Below, in pieces: positions 37,111 to 46,310 of a stretch of DNA of 64,000 nt. The notes under the pieces are model-generated. The model saw nothing but the letters and a program-made list of their open reading frames with translations. It was not told where the DNA came from and made no database searches. The translations under genes and the position numbers were made by a program. Each line of letters begins with the position of its first letter. Position 1 is the stretch's first letter. The stretch comes from Actinomycetospora sp. NBRC 106375 (GTDB lineage Bacteria > Actinomycetota > Actinomycetes > Mycobacteriales > Pseudonocardiaceae): NCBI RefSeq assembly GCF_030269665.1, contig NZ_BSTS01000005.1, positions 248,001 through 312,000 of the forward strand, read 5' to 3'.

Positions 37111-39978
37111 ATGCGACTGCGGGTGCTGGGTGCGATCGCGGTCGACGACGCCCCGGTCCGCTCGGCCCGCGTGCGGCGCCTCCTCGCGGTCCTGGCCCTC
37201 GACCCGGGCCGCGTGGTCGCGGCCGACAGGCTCGTCGAGCACGTGTGGCCCGGCCGGCCGCCGGCGCACGGTGAGGCCGCGCTGCACAGCGCCGTCGCGC
37301 GGGCCCGGCGGGTGCTCGGCGACGGGGTCCTGCTCACCCGCCCGCCCGGCTACGTCCTCGACCTGCCGCCCGGCGCCCTCGACGCCGGCGTCGCCGCGGA
37401 CCTGCGCGAGCGGGCGCGGTCGGTGGACCCGGCGCGCGCCGCGGCGGTGCTCGACGAAGCGCTGGCGCTGTGGCGCGGCCCGCCGCTGGCCGAGTTCGCC
37501 GACGAGGACCCGTTCCGCCCCGTCGCGGCCCGCCTCGCGGAGCTGCACGCGGACACCGAGGACGCCCGGGCGCGCGCCGACCTCGACCTCGGGCGCCCCG
37601 AGGCCGCCGTCGCCCGGCTCGAGGAGCTCGTCGCGGCCGCGCCGTTCCGCGAGCGGCGCCGCGAGCTGCTCGTCGAGGCGCTGCACCGGGCGGGACGCGG
37701 CGCCGACGCGCTCGCCGCCGTCGCCGCCTACCGCCGCCTCGTCGCCGACGAGCTGGGTCTCGACCCGGGCCCGGAGCTCCGGCGCCTGGAAGCGGTGGTG
37801 CTGGCGGGGACTCCGGCGCCTGTGGATGCAGCGAACGCGCCGTTCGCTGCATTGGAAGCAGCGAACGGCGCGTTCGCTGCACACCCGGCGCCGATGGTGG
37901 GTCGCGAGACGGCGCTCGCGGGGGTGCTCGGGGTGCTCGGGGACGGGCCGGTGACGCTGATCGGGCCCGGCGGGGTCGGGAAGACGACGCTCGCCCGGCA
38001 CGTCGCGGCCGCGAGCACCGCCCCGGACGGGGTCGTCGTGGCCGAGCTGGCGACGGTCTCGCGCGGGGACGAGGTGGCCGCCGCGGTCGTCGCGGCCGTG
38101 GGCGCGCCGGGGGCGTCGACCGGGGGCGCCGGCCCCGACGACCGGGTGGCGGCGGTGCTGCGCGGCCGGCGGGTGCTGCTGCTGCTCGACAACGCCGAGC
38201 ACGTGGTCGACGCGGTCGCCGCGCTGGTGACGACGCTCGCGGCCGCGTGCCCGACCGTGGCGGTGCTGACCACGAGCCGGGAGCCGCTCGGCGTCCCCGG
38301 GGAGCGTGTCCGGCCCGTCCCGCCGCTCGACGAGGCCGCGGCCGTCGCCCTGTTCGCGGAGCGGGCGGGCGCGGCCGACCCGACGTTCGCGGTGTCGGAC
38401 GCCAACCGGGCCGCCGTGACCGAGGCCTGCCGGCGGCTCGACCGCCTGCCGCTCGCGCTCGAGCTGGCCGCGGCGCGCATGCGGGTGCTCTCGCCGGCCG
38501 AGCTCGTCGCCGGCCTGCCGGCCCACCTGCGCATCCTGCGCAGCCCGCACCGCGTCGCCGACCGTCGACACCGGACCCTGCACGCCGTGGTCGCGTGGTC
38601 CTACCGCCTGCTCGACGACCGCGAGCGCGCCCTGCTCGACCGGCTCGGCGTCTTCGCCGGTGACTTCACGCTCGGCGCCGCGCGGGCCGTCGCGGGCGAG
38701 GACGCGGACGCCGTGCTCGCCGACCTCGTCGACAAGTCCCTCGTGACCGCGTCCGTCGACCACACCCGTCCCGGCCCGTCGCGCTACGCACTGCTGGAGA
38801 CGGTGAGGGCCTTCGCCCGGGAGCGGCTCGCCGAGCGCGGCGAGACCGCGACGCTGCGCCGCCGGCACGCCGAGGAGGCGCTGGGGTTCCTGCGGCGCAC
38901 CGGGCCGCCGGCCGGGCCGGACGCCGCCCGCCGTCTCGCCGCCGTCGAGGCCGAGTGGGACGAGCTGCGCGCCGCCGTGGCCTGGGCGTCCACCGAGGAC
39001 CCGGCGCTCGCCGGCGCGCTCGTCGCCGCCCTCGTCGACGTCGGTGAGGTGCGGATGACCCCGGAGCTCTTCGCCTGGGCGGAGGCGCTCCTGGCCGGGG
39101 GTGCCGATCTCGGCCGGTCGCGGGCGATGGTGCACGCGGTCGCCGCCGAAGGGGCCCGGTTCGCCGGCGACCTCGCGCGGGCCGAGGAGCACGTCGCCGC
39201 CGGTCGGCGGGCGCTCTGCGACGGCCACGACCGCGCCGCGGCGGTGCTGGCCTACCTGCAGTCCGAGGTGGCGGGGTTCGCCGGGCGGGGCGCGGAATCG
39301 GCGCGGGCCGCGGCGGAGGCGGAGCGCCTGGCCGCGGCCGCCGGGGACGAGCGGGTGCGGGTCCTCGCCGCCTGCTGTCGTGTCCTCGCGGCGGCCTACG
39401 AGGGGGACCACGACGCGACGCTCGCCGAGGCGGACGCCCTGGACGTCGCGGTCCGCGACACCGGCGACACGCTGATGCGGCCCTGGAGCGTCTACGTCCG
39501 CGGCGAGGTGCGCGTCGAGCGCGACCCGACCACGGCCCTGGAGCTGGTGGAGGACGCGGTGCGGCGCGCGCGGGCGGTCGGCGAGCAGTACGCGCTCGGC
39601 GTCGCGCTCGTGACCGTGACGTCCCTGCGGGCGCGCCGGGGTGACGTCGCCGCCGCGGCGCGCGCGGCCGCCGAGTCGCTCGAGCACTGGCGCGGCACGG
39701 GCAACCGCACGCACCAGTGGGTCGGGCTGCGCGCGGTCGTCGACCTGCTCGGGCAGGCCGGTCACGACGCCCTCGCCGCGGAGCTGCTCGGGGGCCTGGT
39801 GGCGCGGCGCTCGGGGGGCGCGGTGTTCGGCGCCGACGCCCTCCGCCTCGCGGACCTGGGGGCGACCCTGCGGGCGCGCCTCGGCGCCACGGAGGCCGGC
39901 CGCGCCGAGCGCCGCGGCGCCGCCCGTGACGACGAAGGCCTCGTCGACCTGGCCCGGGAGGCGTTGGCGCGCCTCTGA
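37111..39978 (+). CDS. AfsR/SARP-like regulator: wHTH, BTAD, NB-ARC ATPase, helical tail
   Basis: 955 aa from ATG 37111. The N-terminal OmpR-like DNA-binding domain (MRLRVLGAIAV, WPGRPPAHGEAALHSAVARARR) is followed by BTAD (about 90-235, ending ADELGLDPGPELRRLE), an NTPase with GPGGVGKTTLARHV near 284-296 and LLLLDNAEHVVDAV, and a long helical, TPR-like C terminus. Family members activate secondary-metabolite or cellular programmes. Residues about 237-258 are encoded by an in-frame family B hairpin repeat. It diverges from the MarR operon and may share its operators. Confidence 0.88.
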   Translation: MRLRVLGAIAVDDAPVRSARVRRLLAVLALDPGRVVAADRLVEHVWPGRPPAHGEAALHSAVARARRVLGDGVLLTRPPGYVLDLPPGALDAGVAADLRERARSVDPARAAAVLDEALALWRGPPLAEFADEDPFRPVAARLAELHADTEDARARADLDLGRPEAAVARLEELVAAAPFRERRRELLVEALHRAGRGADALAAVAAYRRLVADELGLDPGPELRRLEAVVLAGTPAPVDAANAPFAALEAANGAFAAHPAPMVGRETALAGVLGVLGDGPVTLIGPGGVGKTTLARHVAAASTAPDGVVVAELATVSRGDEVAAAVVAAVGAPGASTGGAGPDDRVAAVLRGRRVLLLLDNAEHVVDAVAALVTTLAAACPTVAVLTTSREPLGVPGERVRPVPPLDEAAAVALFAERAGAADPTFAVSDANRAAVTEACRRLDRLPLALELAAARMRVLSPAELVAGLPAHLRILRSPHRVADRRHRTLHAVVAWSYRLLDDRERALLDRLGVFAGDFTLGAARAVAGEDADAVLADLVDKSLVTASVDHTRPGPSRYALLETVRAFARERLAERGETATLRRRHAEEALGFLRRTGPPAGPDAARRLAAVEAEWDELRAAVAWASTEDPALAGALVAALVDVGEVRMTPELFAWAEALLAGGADLGRSRAMVHAVAAEGARFAGDLARAEEHVAAGRRALCDGHDRAAAVLAYLQSEVAGFAGRGAESARAAAEAERLAAAAGDERVRVLAACCRVLAAAYEGDHDATLAEADALDVAVRDTGDTLMRPWSVYVRGEVRVERDPTTALELVEDAVRRARAVGEQYALGVALVTVTSLRARRGDVAAAARAAAESLEHWRGTGNRTHQWVGLRAVVDLLGQAGHDALAAELLGGLVARRSGGAVFGADALRLADLGATLRARLGATEAGRAERRGAARDDEGLVDLAREALARL
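37822..37883. repeat. Family B-related hairpin inside the AfsR-like gene, copy 3
   Basis: A perfect 23-bp inverted repeat (37828-37850 with 37858-37880) closes on the loop ATTGGAA, with flanking TG/CA pairs extending it. The GCAGCGAACG and CGTTCGCTGC arms and the GG-A loop followed by AGCAGCGA match copies 1 and 2. It is in frame and encodes an Ala/Asn/Phe-rich linker between the BTAD and ATPase domains. Confidence 0.75.
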
Positions 39979-39991
39979 GCGACGCACGGTC

Positions 39992-41641
39992 CTACGCGGT
40001 CTCGAGCACCCGCCCCGCGTCCACGTGCCACTGCCGGGTCGTCGCGACACCGGCGAGCAGGCGGCGGTCGTGGGAGACGAGCAGCAGCGTGCCCTCGAAC
40101 GCCGCGAGCGCCGACTCGAGCTGTTCGATGGCGGCCAGGTCGAGGTGGTTGGTGGGCTCGTCGAGCACGAGCAGGTTCACCCCGCGGGCCTGGAGCAGCG
40201 CGAGCGCCGCGCGGGTGCGCTCGCCCGGCGAGAGCGTGTCCGCCCCGCGGTGCACGTGCTCGGCGCCGAGCCCGAACTTCGCCAGCAGCGTCCGGACCTC
40301 CGCCGTGGGCCACCGGTCGATCTCGGGCTCGCGGGAGAACACGTCGAGCAGCGAGGTGCGCCCGGTCAGGAGCCCCCGGGCCTGGTCGACCTCCCCGACG
40401 ACCACCCCGGACCCGAGCGACGCCCGGCCCTCGTCGGGGGCGAGACGTCCGAGCAGCAGCGCGAGGAGCGTCGACTTGCCCGCGCCGTTCGCCCCGGTGA
40501 TCGCGACGCGGTCGGCCCAGTCGAGCTGGAGCGTCACGGGGCCCAGGGTGAAGTCGCCCCGCCGCGCGACCGCGCCGTCGAGGGTCGCGACGACCGTGCC
40601 CGAGCGCGGGGCGGCCGCGATCGACAGGCGCAGCTCCCACTCCTTGCGGGGCTCCTCGACGACCTCCATGCGCTCGAGCCGCCGCTCCGTCTGCGCGATC
40701 TTCGCGGCCTGCTTCTCCGCGGTCGCCGCGTTGTGGTGCTTGATGAACTTGTCCTTGTCGGTGGCTTTCTTGCGGGCGTTGCGCACGCCCTTGTCCACCC
40801 ACTGCTTCTGGGTCTGCATCCGCGCGGTCAGCTCGCCGCGCTTGTCGGCGTACTCCTCGTAGGCCTCGCGGGCGTGCCGGCGGGCGGTCTCCCGCTCGGC
40901 GAGGTAGGCCTCGTAGTCGCCGCCGTACTGGGTGACCTGCTGCTGGGCGAGGTCGAGCTCGAGGACCGAGGTGACGGTGCGCGCGAGGAATTCGCGGTCG
41001 TGGCTGACCAGCACCGTGCCCGCGCGCAGCTCGCGGACCCAGCGCTCGAGGCGTTCGAGGCCGGCGAGGTCGAGGTCGTTGGTGGGCTCGTCGAGCAGGA
41101 AGACGTCGAAGCGGGCGAGCAGCAACGAGGCGAGGTTGGCGCGCGCCGCCTGCCCGCCGGACAGCGAGGTCATCTCCGCGTCGAGCAGGGCGGCCGGGAA
41201 CCCGAGGTCGTCGGCGACCTCCCCGGTGCGCTCGTCGAGGTCGGCGCCGCCGAGGTCCAGCCAGCGTTCGAGGGCGACGGCGTAGGCGTCGTCGGCCCCG
41301 GGCACGCCGTCGGACAGGGCCGTCGTGGCCGTCTCGAGGGTGGCGGCCGCGGCCGTGACGCCGGTGCGGCGGCCGAGGAAGGCGCGCACGGTCTCGCCCG
41401 GCACCCGGGCGGTCTCCTGGGGCAGGTGGCCGATGGTGGCGGTGGGCGGGGTGACCGCGATCGACCCCTGGTCCGGCGCGGCCAGCCCGGCGAGCAGCCG
41501 CAGGAGCGTGGACTTCCCGGCGCCGTTGACGCCGACCAGCCCGATGACGTCGCCCGGCGCGACCACGAGGTCGAGACCGGAGAACAGCACGCGGGCGCCG
41601 TGCGCGGCGGCGAGGTCCCGCGCGACCAGCGTGGCGCTCAC
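39992..41641 (-). CDS. ABC-F family ATPase
   Basis: 549 aa from GTG 41641 (GTG 41647 is also possible). Two ABC domains without membrane segments: the first with GVNGAGKSTLLRLL, LSGGQAARANLA and LLDEPTNDLD, the second with GANGAGKSTLLALL, LSPGERTRAALA and VLDEPTNHLD. They are joined by a charged linker of about 80 residues (P-site tRNA interaction motif region). ABC-F proteins act on the ribosome, as translation factors or in antibiotic protection. Which role applies here cannot be told. It converges on the AfsR-like gene, with a 13-bp gap. Confidence 0.9.
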   Translation of the reverse strand: MSATLVARDLAAAHGARVLFSGLDLVVAPGDVIGLVGVNGAGKSTLLRLLAGLAAPDQGSIAVTPPTATIGHLPQETARVPGETVRAFLGRRTGVTAAAATLETATTALSDGVPGADDAYAVALERWLDLGGADLDERTGEVADDLGFPAALLDAEMTSLSGGQAARANLASLLLARFDVFLLDEPTNDLDLAGLERLERWVRELRAGTVLVSHDREFLARTVTSVLELDLAQQQVTQYGGDYEAYLAERETARRHAREAYEEYADKRGELTARMQTQKQWVDKGVRNARKKATDKDKFIKHHNAATAEKQAAKIAQTERRLERMEVVEEPRKEWELRLSIAAAPRSGTVVATLDGAVARRGDFTLGPVTLQLDWADRVAITGANGAGKSTLLALLLGRLAPDEGRASLGSGVVVGEVDQARGLLTGRTSLLDVFSREPEIDRWPTAEVRTLLAKFGLGAEHVHRGADTLSPGERTRAALALLQARGVNLLVLDEPTNHLDLAAIEQLESALAAFEGTLLLVSHDRRLLAGVATTRQWHVDAGRVLETA

Positions 41642-41686
41642 GATCACCGAGCCTAACCGCGCCCCGCGACCCGGTTCCGTGCCGCC

Positions 41687-41730
41687 ATGTGAGCGAAATT
41701 CCCGGCTATGACCGGGAATTTCGCTCACAT
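41687..41730. promoter_or_regulatory. Perfect 19-bp hairpin in a divergent promoter region
   Basis: Arms 41687-41705 (starting ATGTGAGCGAAATTCC) and 41712-41730 are perfectly complementary, with loop CTATGA. It lies between the divergent starts of the ABC-F gene and the membrane-protein gene at 41794, so it is not an ordinary terminator. It could be a leader structure or attenuator for the ABC-F gene or the downstream gene, or a large operator. Confidence 0.6.
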
Positions 41731-41793
41731 AGGAACGGCGCGCCGGTGACGGCCTGCACGAAGGGGGGACGCGGGCGTCGTACCCTGCAGGAC

Positions 41794-42603
41794 GTGCCTG
41801 CCTGGGTCTGGTTCGTCATCGCGGCGCTGGCCGCGGGCGGCGGGGCGCTGCTCCTGCTCTCCGACCGCGCGCGCACCGGCGGGCACCGGCGCGACCGACG
41901 CCGGTGGGCCGAGCAGAAGAGCTGGGAGTTCGTCGACGTCGACCCCGTGCTCCCCAGCCGCTGGCGCTACGGCGCGGTGCACCAGGGAGGCCACGGGCGC
42001 GCGCTCGACCTCGCGACCGGCGCGGTCCCCGGCCCCGGCGGCCGCCGGCTCGCCCACGTCTTCGACCACGAGCAGGCCGGCCAGATCACCGGGATCGTCG
42101 CGGCCGTGCGCGGCGTCGCGACGCTGCCGGTCGCGCTCGAGCTGCGCCTGCCCTCGGCCCCGCTGCCCGACGACGCCGGGCTCGACTCGCTCGGCCAGGT
42201 CGGCGAGCGCTACGCCTTCGTCACCTCCGTCGCGCAGGCCCGCCCGCTGATCACCCCGGACGTCGCCCGCGCGGCGGACCTCGTCGGCGACGACGTGCCG
42301 CTGCTCTGGGCCGAGGACACGTGGGTGCTCGCGACGATCGACGCGGGCGCCGACCCCGAGCGCGTCCAGACGCTGCTGCAGGCCCTCGTCGAGGTGTCGG
42401 TGGCGCTGGAGGACGCGGCGGTCGGCACCGACGACGAGGGCTACGAGGCGCCGGTCCCCGAGGGCCACGACGGCCCCGAGGACGGGGACGACCACCACGA
42501 GCCGCGGCCCACCCACCGCGACAGCCCCGCCGACATCCCCTACGACGTGGAGGACGACGAGTTCGGGCCCGGTGCCCGGAGCAGCTCCTCCTCGGGGCGG
42601 TGA
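41794..42603 (+). CDS. Conserved actinobacterial membrane-anchored protein
   Basis: 269 aa from GTG 41794. An N-terminal TM helix ([19 protein letters not shown]) is followed by a basic patch ([14 protein letters not shown]), a globular part of about 170 residues with [17 protein letters not shown] and [20 protein letters not shown], and an acidic disordered tail. No catalytic motif is visible. Size, topology and the nearby pyrE recall the secreted/anchored protein that sits beside pyrE and clpB in mycobacteria; orthology is a guess. Its stop overlaps the next gene (GTGA). Confidence 0.75.
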   Translation: MPAWVWFVIAALAAGGGALLLLSDRARTGGHRRDRRRWAEQKSWEFVDVDPVLPSRWRYGAVHQGGHGRALDLATGAVPGPGGRRLAHVFDHEQAGQITGIVAAVRGVATLPVALELRLPSAPLPDDAGLDSLGQVGERYAFVTSVAQARPLITPDVARAADLVGDDVPLLWAEDTWVLATIDAGADPERVQTLLQALVEVSVALEDAAVGTDDEGYEAPVPEGHDGPEDGDDHHEPRPTHRDSPADIPYDVEDDEFGPGARSSSSSGR

Positions 42604-44216
42604 GCGGCCCGATCCCGCGTCGGACCCTGGTGACGTCCGCGGACACCGATCTCGGGCGCGCCTTCGTCCGGCGCCTGCACGCCCTCGGCGACGAGCTGGT
42701 GCTGGCCGGCGGTGAGCGCGGGGCCCTCGAGGCCCTGGCCGCGGAGCTCAACGCCACGAGCGAGGACCCGCGGCCCGAGGTCCTGCCCGGCGACCTCGCC
42801 GACGTCGACGACCTCGACCTGGTCGTGCGCCGCCTGGAGACCGACGTCCGCCCGATCGACCTGCTCGTCGTCGGGCCGGCCGCCCCGAGCCCGGACGGGT
42901 TGCCCGGCGCCGACCCCGGGGAGGTGCGGGCCGCGCTCGACCGCAGCGCCGGCGCCGCGCTGGGGCTGGTGCGCGCGGCCCTTCCCGGGATGATCGCCCG
43001 CGGTCACCCGGGCCCCGGCGGCGTGATCACCGTGGCCGGTCCCGCCGCCTACCTGTCCGCGCCCGGCGCCGCCGGGATCGACGGCGCCGCGCAGGCGTAC
43101 GTCGCGATGCTCACCGAGTCGCTGGCCCAGGCCCTGGCCCGCGACGGGCTCACCCTCACCACCGTCTGCCCCACCCCGCCGCAGCCCGGGACCGGCCGCG
43201 GCGAGCACACGCTGCTCGACGCGGTGCCGCTGCGCGTGGCCCCGCCGGACGCCGACGCCGTGGTGGTGGCCGCGCTCGCCGACCACGCCGCGGGCCGTGC
43301 GCTGTCGGTGCCCGGCGTCGGGGCGAAGGCGGTCGTCGGGGTCTCCCGCCTCGTGCCGTTCCCCGCACTGCGGGCCGCCGGCGGGTTCCGGCGCTCCTCG
43401 CCGGTGGCCGCGTGGCGCGGGCGGCGCGGACCGCGGGGCCCGCGCGAGGGCACGGCCCTCGTGACCGGGGCGAGCTCGGGCATCGGGGCGACGTTCGCCG
43501 AGCACCTGGCCGTCGCCGGGCACGACCTCGTCCTCGTCGCCCGCGACACCCAGCGTCTGGACGCGACGGCCGAGCGGCTGCGCGAGCGGTACGGGATCGA
43601 GGTCGAGGTGCTCGTCGCCGACCTGGCCGCCGCGGCCGGGCGCCGCAAGGTCGCCGACCGGCTGGCCGCCCCTGAGCGACCGGTCGGGCTGCTGGTCAAC
43701 AACGCGGGCTACGCGACGGCCGGCGAGTTCCTCGACACCGACCCGGCCGTGCTGCGGGCGAACTACGAGGTCAACATGGGTGCCGTGCTGGAGCTGACCG
43801 CCGCGGCGCTGCCCGGCATGGTCGCCCGCGGCCGCGGCGACGTCGTGAACGTGTCCAGCGTGGCGTGCTTCCTGCCGGGGCGGGGCTCGGTCTACAGCGC
43901 GGGCAAGACCTACGTGACGGCCCTCTCGCGCAACGTCGCCCTCTCGGTCGACGGCACCGGGGTGCGGGTCATGGCCCTGTGCCCGGGCTTCACGCGCACC
44001 GAGTTCCACGCCCGCCTCGGCGAGGACCGCTGGGGGCCGGAGTGGCTGTGGCTCGACGCGGACCAGGTGGTCACCGAGGGCATGGCGGACCTCGAGGCGG
44101 GGAAGGCGGTGTCCGTGCCGGGAGCGGTGTACAAGGCGATCGTCGGGGTGGCGCGGGTCGTGCCGCGGGCGCTGCTGCGCGCGCTCGCCGCCCGGACGGC
44201 GACGGGGCGCGGATGA
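42600..44216 (+). CDS. Tandem short-chain dehydrogenase/reductase (degenerate + intact SDR)
   Basis: 538 aa from GTG 42600. The first SDR-like half (about 1-260) has [12 protein letters not shown] instead of a TGxxxGIG cofactor motif and AYVAML at the YxxxK position without the Lys, so it is probably inactive or structural. The second half (from about 282) is a canonical [29 protein letters not shown] and YSAGK, with [11 protein letters not shown] near the end. It should reduce or oxidise an unknown carbonyl or alcohol with NAD(P)H. It overlaps the preceding membrane-protein gene by 4 nt. Confidence 0.85.
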   Translation: MSGPIPRRTLVTSADTDLGRAFVRRLHALGDELVLAGGERGALEALAAELNATSEDPRPEVLPGDLADVDDLDLVVRRLETDVRPIDLLVVGPAAPSPDGLPGADPGEVRAALDRSAGAALGLVRAALPGMIARGHPGPGGVITVAGPAAYLSAPGAAGIDGAAQAYVAMLTESLAQALARDGLTLTTVCPTPPQPGTGRGEHTLLDAVPLRVAPPDADAVVVAALADHAAGRALSVPGVGAKAVVGVSRLVPFPALRAAGGFRRSSPVAAWRGRRGPRGPREGTALVTGASSGIGATFAEHLAVAGHDLVLVARDTQRLDATAERLRERYGIEVEVLVADLAAAAGRRKVADRLAAPERPVGLLVNNAGYATAGEFLDTDPAVLRANYEVNMGAVLELTAAALPGMVARGRGDVVNVSSVACFLPGRGSVYSAGKTYVTALSRNVALSVDGTGVRVMALCPGFTRTEFHARLGEDRWGPEWLWLDADQVVTEGMADLEAGKAVSVPGAVYKAIVGVARVVPRALLRALAARTATGRG

Positions 44217-44268
44217 TCGCCGGGAGACGGAGCGTCCAAGGGAGCACGCCGATAGGGGAGCTCGACCG

Positions 44269-44817
44269 ATGACACAGCCCGTCGACGCCCAGGCGCGGGC
44301 CCGGCTGGCCGCGCTGGTCACCGAGCTCGCGGTGGTGCACGGGCGCGTGACCCTGTCCTCGGGCCGCGAGGCCGACTACTACGTCGACCTGCGCCGCGCG
44401 ACGCTGCACCACGAGGCGGGCCCGCTGATCGGGCGCCTCGTGCGCGAGCTGACCGCCGACTGGTCCTACGACGCGGCCGGCGGGCTCACCCTCGGCGCCG
44501 ACCCGGTCGCCCTCGCCGTCATGCACGCGCCGGGGGCCCCGGTGGACGCCTGCGTGGTGCGCTCCGCGGCGAAGACCCACGGGATGCAGCGGCGGATCGA
44601 GGGTCCCGACGTCGCCGGGCGCCGGGTGCTCGCCGTCGAGGACACCTCGACCACCGGGGGCAGCGTGCTCACCGCGGTCGACGCGCTGGTCGAGGCCGGC
44701 GCGGAGGTCGTCGGCGTCGTCACGGTCGTCGACCGCGGGACCGGCGCCACCGAGGCCGTCGAGGCCCGGGGGCTGGCGTGCCGGTCGCTCCTGGGCCTCG
44801 CCGACCTGGGGCTGTGA
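44269..44817 (+). CDS. pyrE: Orotate phosphoribosyltransferase
   Basis: 182 aa from ATG 44269. It converts orotate plus PRPP to OMP in pyrimidine synthesis. Visible: HGRVTLSSGREADYYVDLR at the N terminus, a KTHG loop, and the PRPP-binding motif VLAVEDTSTTGGSVLTAV. The length matches the short actinobacterial PyrE. The stop overlaps the trmH-type start (GTGA), the same pyrE-RNA methyltransferase coupling seen in mycobacteria. Confidence 0.95.
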   Translation: MTQPVDAQARARLAALVTELAVVHGRVTLSSGREADYYVDLRRATLHHEAGPLIGRLVRELTADWSYDAAGGLTLGADPVALAVMHAPGAPVDACVVRSAAKTHGMQRRIEGPDVAGRRVLAVEDTSTTGGSVLTAVDALVEAGAEVVGVVTVVDRGTGATEAVEARGLACRSLLGLADLGL

Positions 44818-45482
44818 GCCCCGACCGGCCCGCCGAGGACGAGCCCGGCCCGACCGAATGGCGCACCGGGCCCGAGCCGGTCGGCGTCGGACCCTGGCCG
44901 GGCGGGCCCGCCGCGTGGCCCGACGACCCCCGCTACGACCCCGAGCTGCTCGCCGGCGGGGACCGGCGCAACGTCGTCGACCGCTACCGCTACTGGCGGC
45001 GCGAGGCGGTCGTCGCCGACCTCGACGCGCGGCGCCACCCGTTCCACGTCGCCATCGAGAACCTCCACCACGACGCGAACATCGGCACGATCGTGCGCAC
45101 CGCCAACGCGTTCGCCGCGGCCGCGGTGCACATCGTGGGGCGGCGGCGCTGGAACCGGCGCGGCGCGATGGTCACCGACCGGTACCAGCACGTGCACCAC
45201 CACGCCGACGTCACCGCTCTGCTGGCATGGGCGCGGGGGGAGGGGCTGGGTGTCGTCGCGGTGGACAACGGCCCCGGCGCCGTCCCGCTGGAGACCGCGA
45301 CGCTGCCCCGTCGCTGCGTGCTGCTGTTCGGTCAGGAGGGCGTCGGGCTGACCCCCGACGCCGCGGGCGGGGCGGACGCGGTGCTCGCGATCGCGCAGTT
45401 CGGGTCGACGCGGTCGATCAACGCCGGCGTCGCGGCCGGGATCGCCATGCACGCGTGGATCCGCGCGCACGCGACGAGCTAG
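44814..45482 (+). CDS. SpoU/TrmH-family RNA 2'-O-methyltransferase
   Basis: 222 aa from GTG 44814. An N-terminal Pro-rich extension (about 60 residues) precedes the SPOUT fold: motif 1 IENLHHDANIGTIVRTANAF, motif 2 VLLFGQEGVGLTPDA, and motif 3 QFGSTRSINAGVAAGIAMHAW, forming the trefoil knot that binds SAM. It methylates tRNA or rRNA; the target site is not determinable. It overlaps the convergent DedA gene at the stop. Confidence 0.92.
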   Translation: MSPDRPAEDEPGPTEWRTGPEPVGVGPWPGGPAAWPDDPRYDPELLAGGDRRNVVDRYRYWRREAVVADLDARRHPFHVAIENLHHDANIGTIVRTANAFAAAAVHIVGRRRWNRRGAMVTDRYQHVHHHADVTALLAWARGEGLGVVAVDNGPGAVPLETATLPRRCVLLFGQEGVGLTPDAAGGADAVLAIAQFGSTRSINAGVAAGIAMHAWIRAHATS

Positions 45483-46225
45483 CGCTCGAGGTTCCGGGTG
45501 TCGATGACCTGGGTGGGCTCGTCGGTGGCGCCGTCGATGACGTCCTCCGCGAGGCCCTGGGCGCCCAGCTTCTTCTCCCGGCGCGCCTTGATCATCTCGA
45601 TCGCGATGGGGATCAGGGAGAGCGCCACCACGAGGATGAGCATCGCCTCGATGTTGTTCTTGACGAAGTCGAACTGCCCCAGCACGGCGCCCAGCAGCGT
45701 GACCCCGGCCGCCCAGGCGACGCCGCCGATGAGCGAGAACGTCAGGTAGCGGCGCGCGTCCATGCGCCCGACCCCGGCCATGACCGTGATGAACGTGCGC
45801 ACGATCGGCACGAAGCGCCCGAGGACGATGGCGCGGTTGCCGTACTTGTCGAAGAACTTCTGGGTGCGCTCGACGTTCTCGCGCTTGAAAAGCCGCGAGT
45901 TCGGGCGGTCGAAGATGGCCGGGCCGGCCTTGAGCCCGATGTAGTAGCCCAGGGCGTTGCCGGCGAACGCGCAGACCACCAGCAGCAGGCACGCCAGCCA
46001 CAGCGGGGCCTGGATCAGGCCGGTGACCGTCGCGAGCCCCGTGATGAACAGCAGCGAGTCCCCGGGCAGGAAGAAGCCGACCAGCAGGCCGCACTCCGCG
46101 AAGATGATCAGACAGACGCCGGCGAGGGCCCAGGGCCCGAGGCTCTGGATGATGTACTGCGGGTCCAGCCACTCGGGACCGAGGGCCTGGACCGTGGTCG
46201 TGGCGGCGCTGAGCGTGGGCGACAC
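45479..46225 (-). CDS. DedA-family membrane protein
   Basis: 248 aa from GTG 46225. Hydrophobic segments and the family motifs FAECGLLVGFFLPGDSLLF, GYYIGLKAGPAIF, KYGNRAIVLGRFVPIVRTFITVMAGVGRM and the final helices identify the DedA/SNARE-associated (VTT) family, which supports membrane lipid recycling (undecaprenyl-phosphate or phospholipid translocation). A short C-terminal cytoplasmic tail follows (RREKKLGAQG). A close relative lies near fba in mycobacteria, as here. Confidence 0.92.
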   Translation of the reverse strand: MSPTLSAATTTVQALGPEWLDPQYIIQSLGPWALAGVCLIIFAECGLLVGFFLPGDSLLFITGLATVTGLIQAPLWLACLLLVVCAFAGNALGYYIGLKAGPAIFDRPNSRLFKRENVERTQKFFDKYGNRAIVLGRFVPIVRTFITVMAGVGRMDARRYLTFSLIGGVAWAAGVTLLGAVLGQFDFVKNNIEAMLILVVALSLIPIAIEMIKARREKKLGAQGLAEDVIDGATDEPTQVIDTRNLER

Positions 46226-46310
46226 GCTCCAGAACCGTACGCGGCGCGCCTGGGAGCGGGCTCCGGGGTCACCCCGAAACGCCTGAGGGTGGGACCGTGT
46301 GAAGCCCGGG

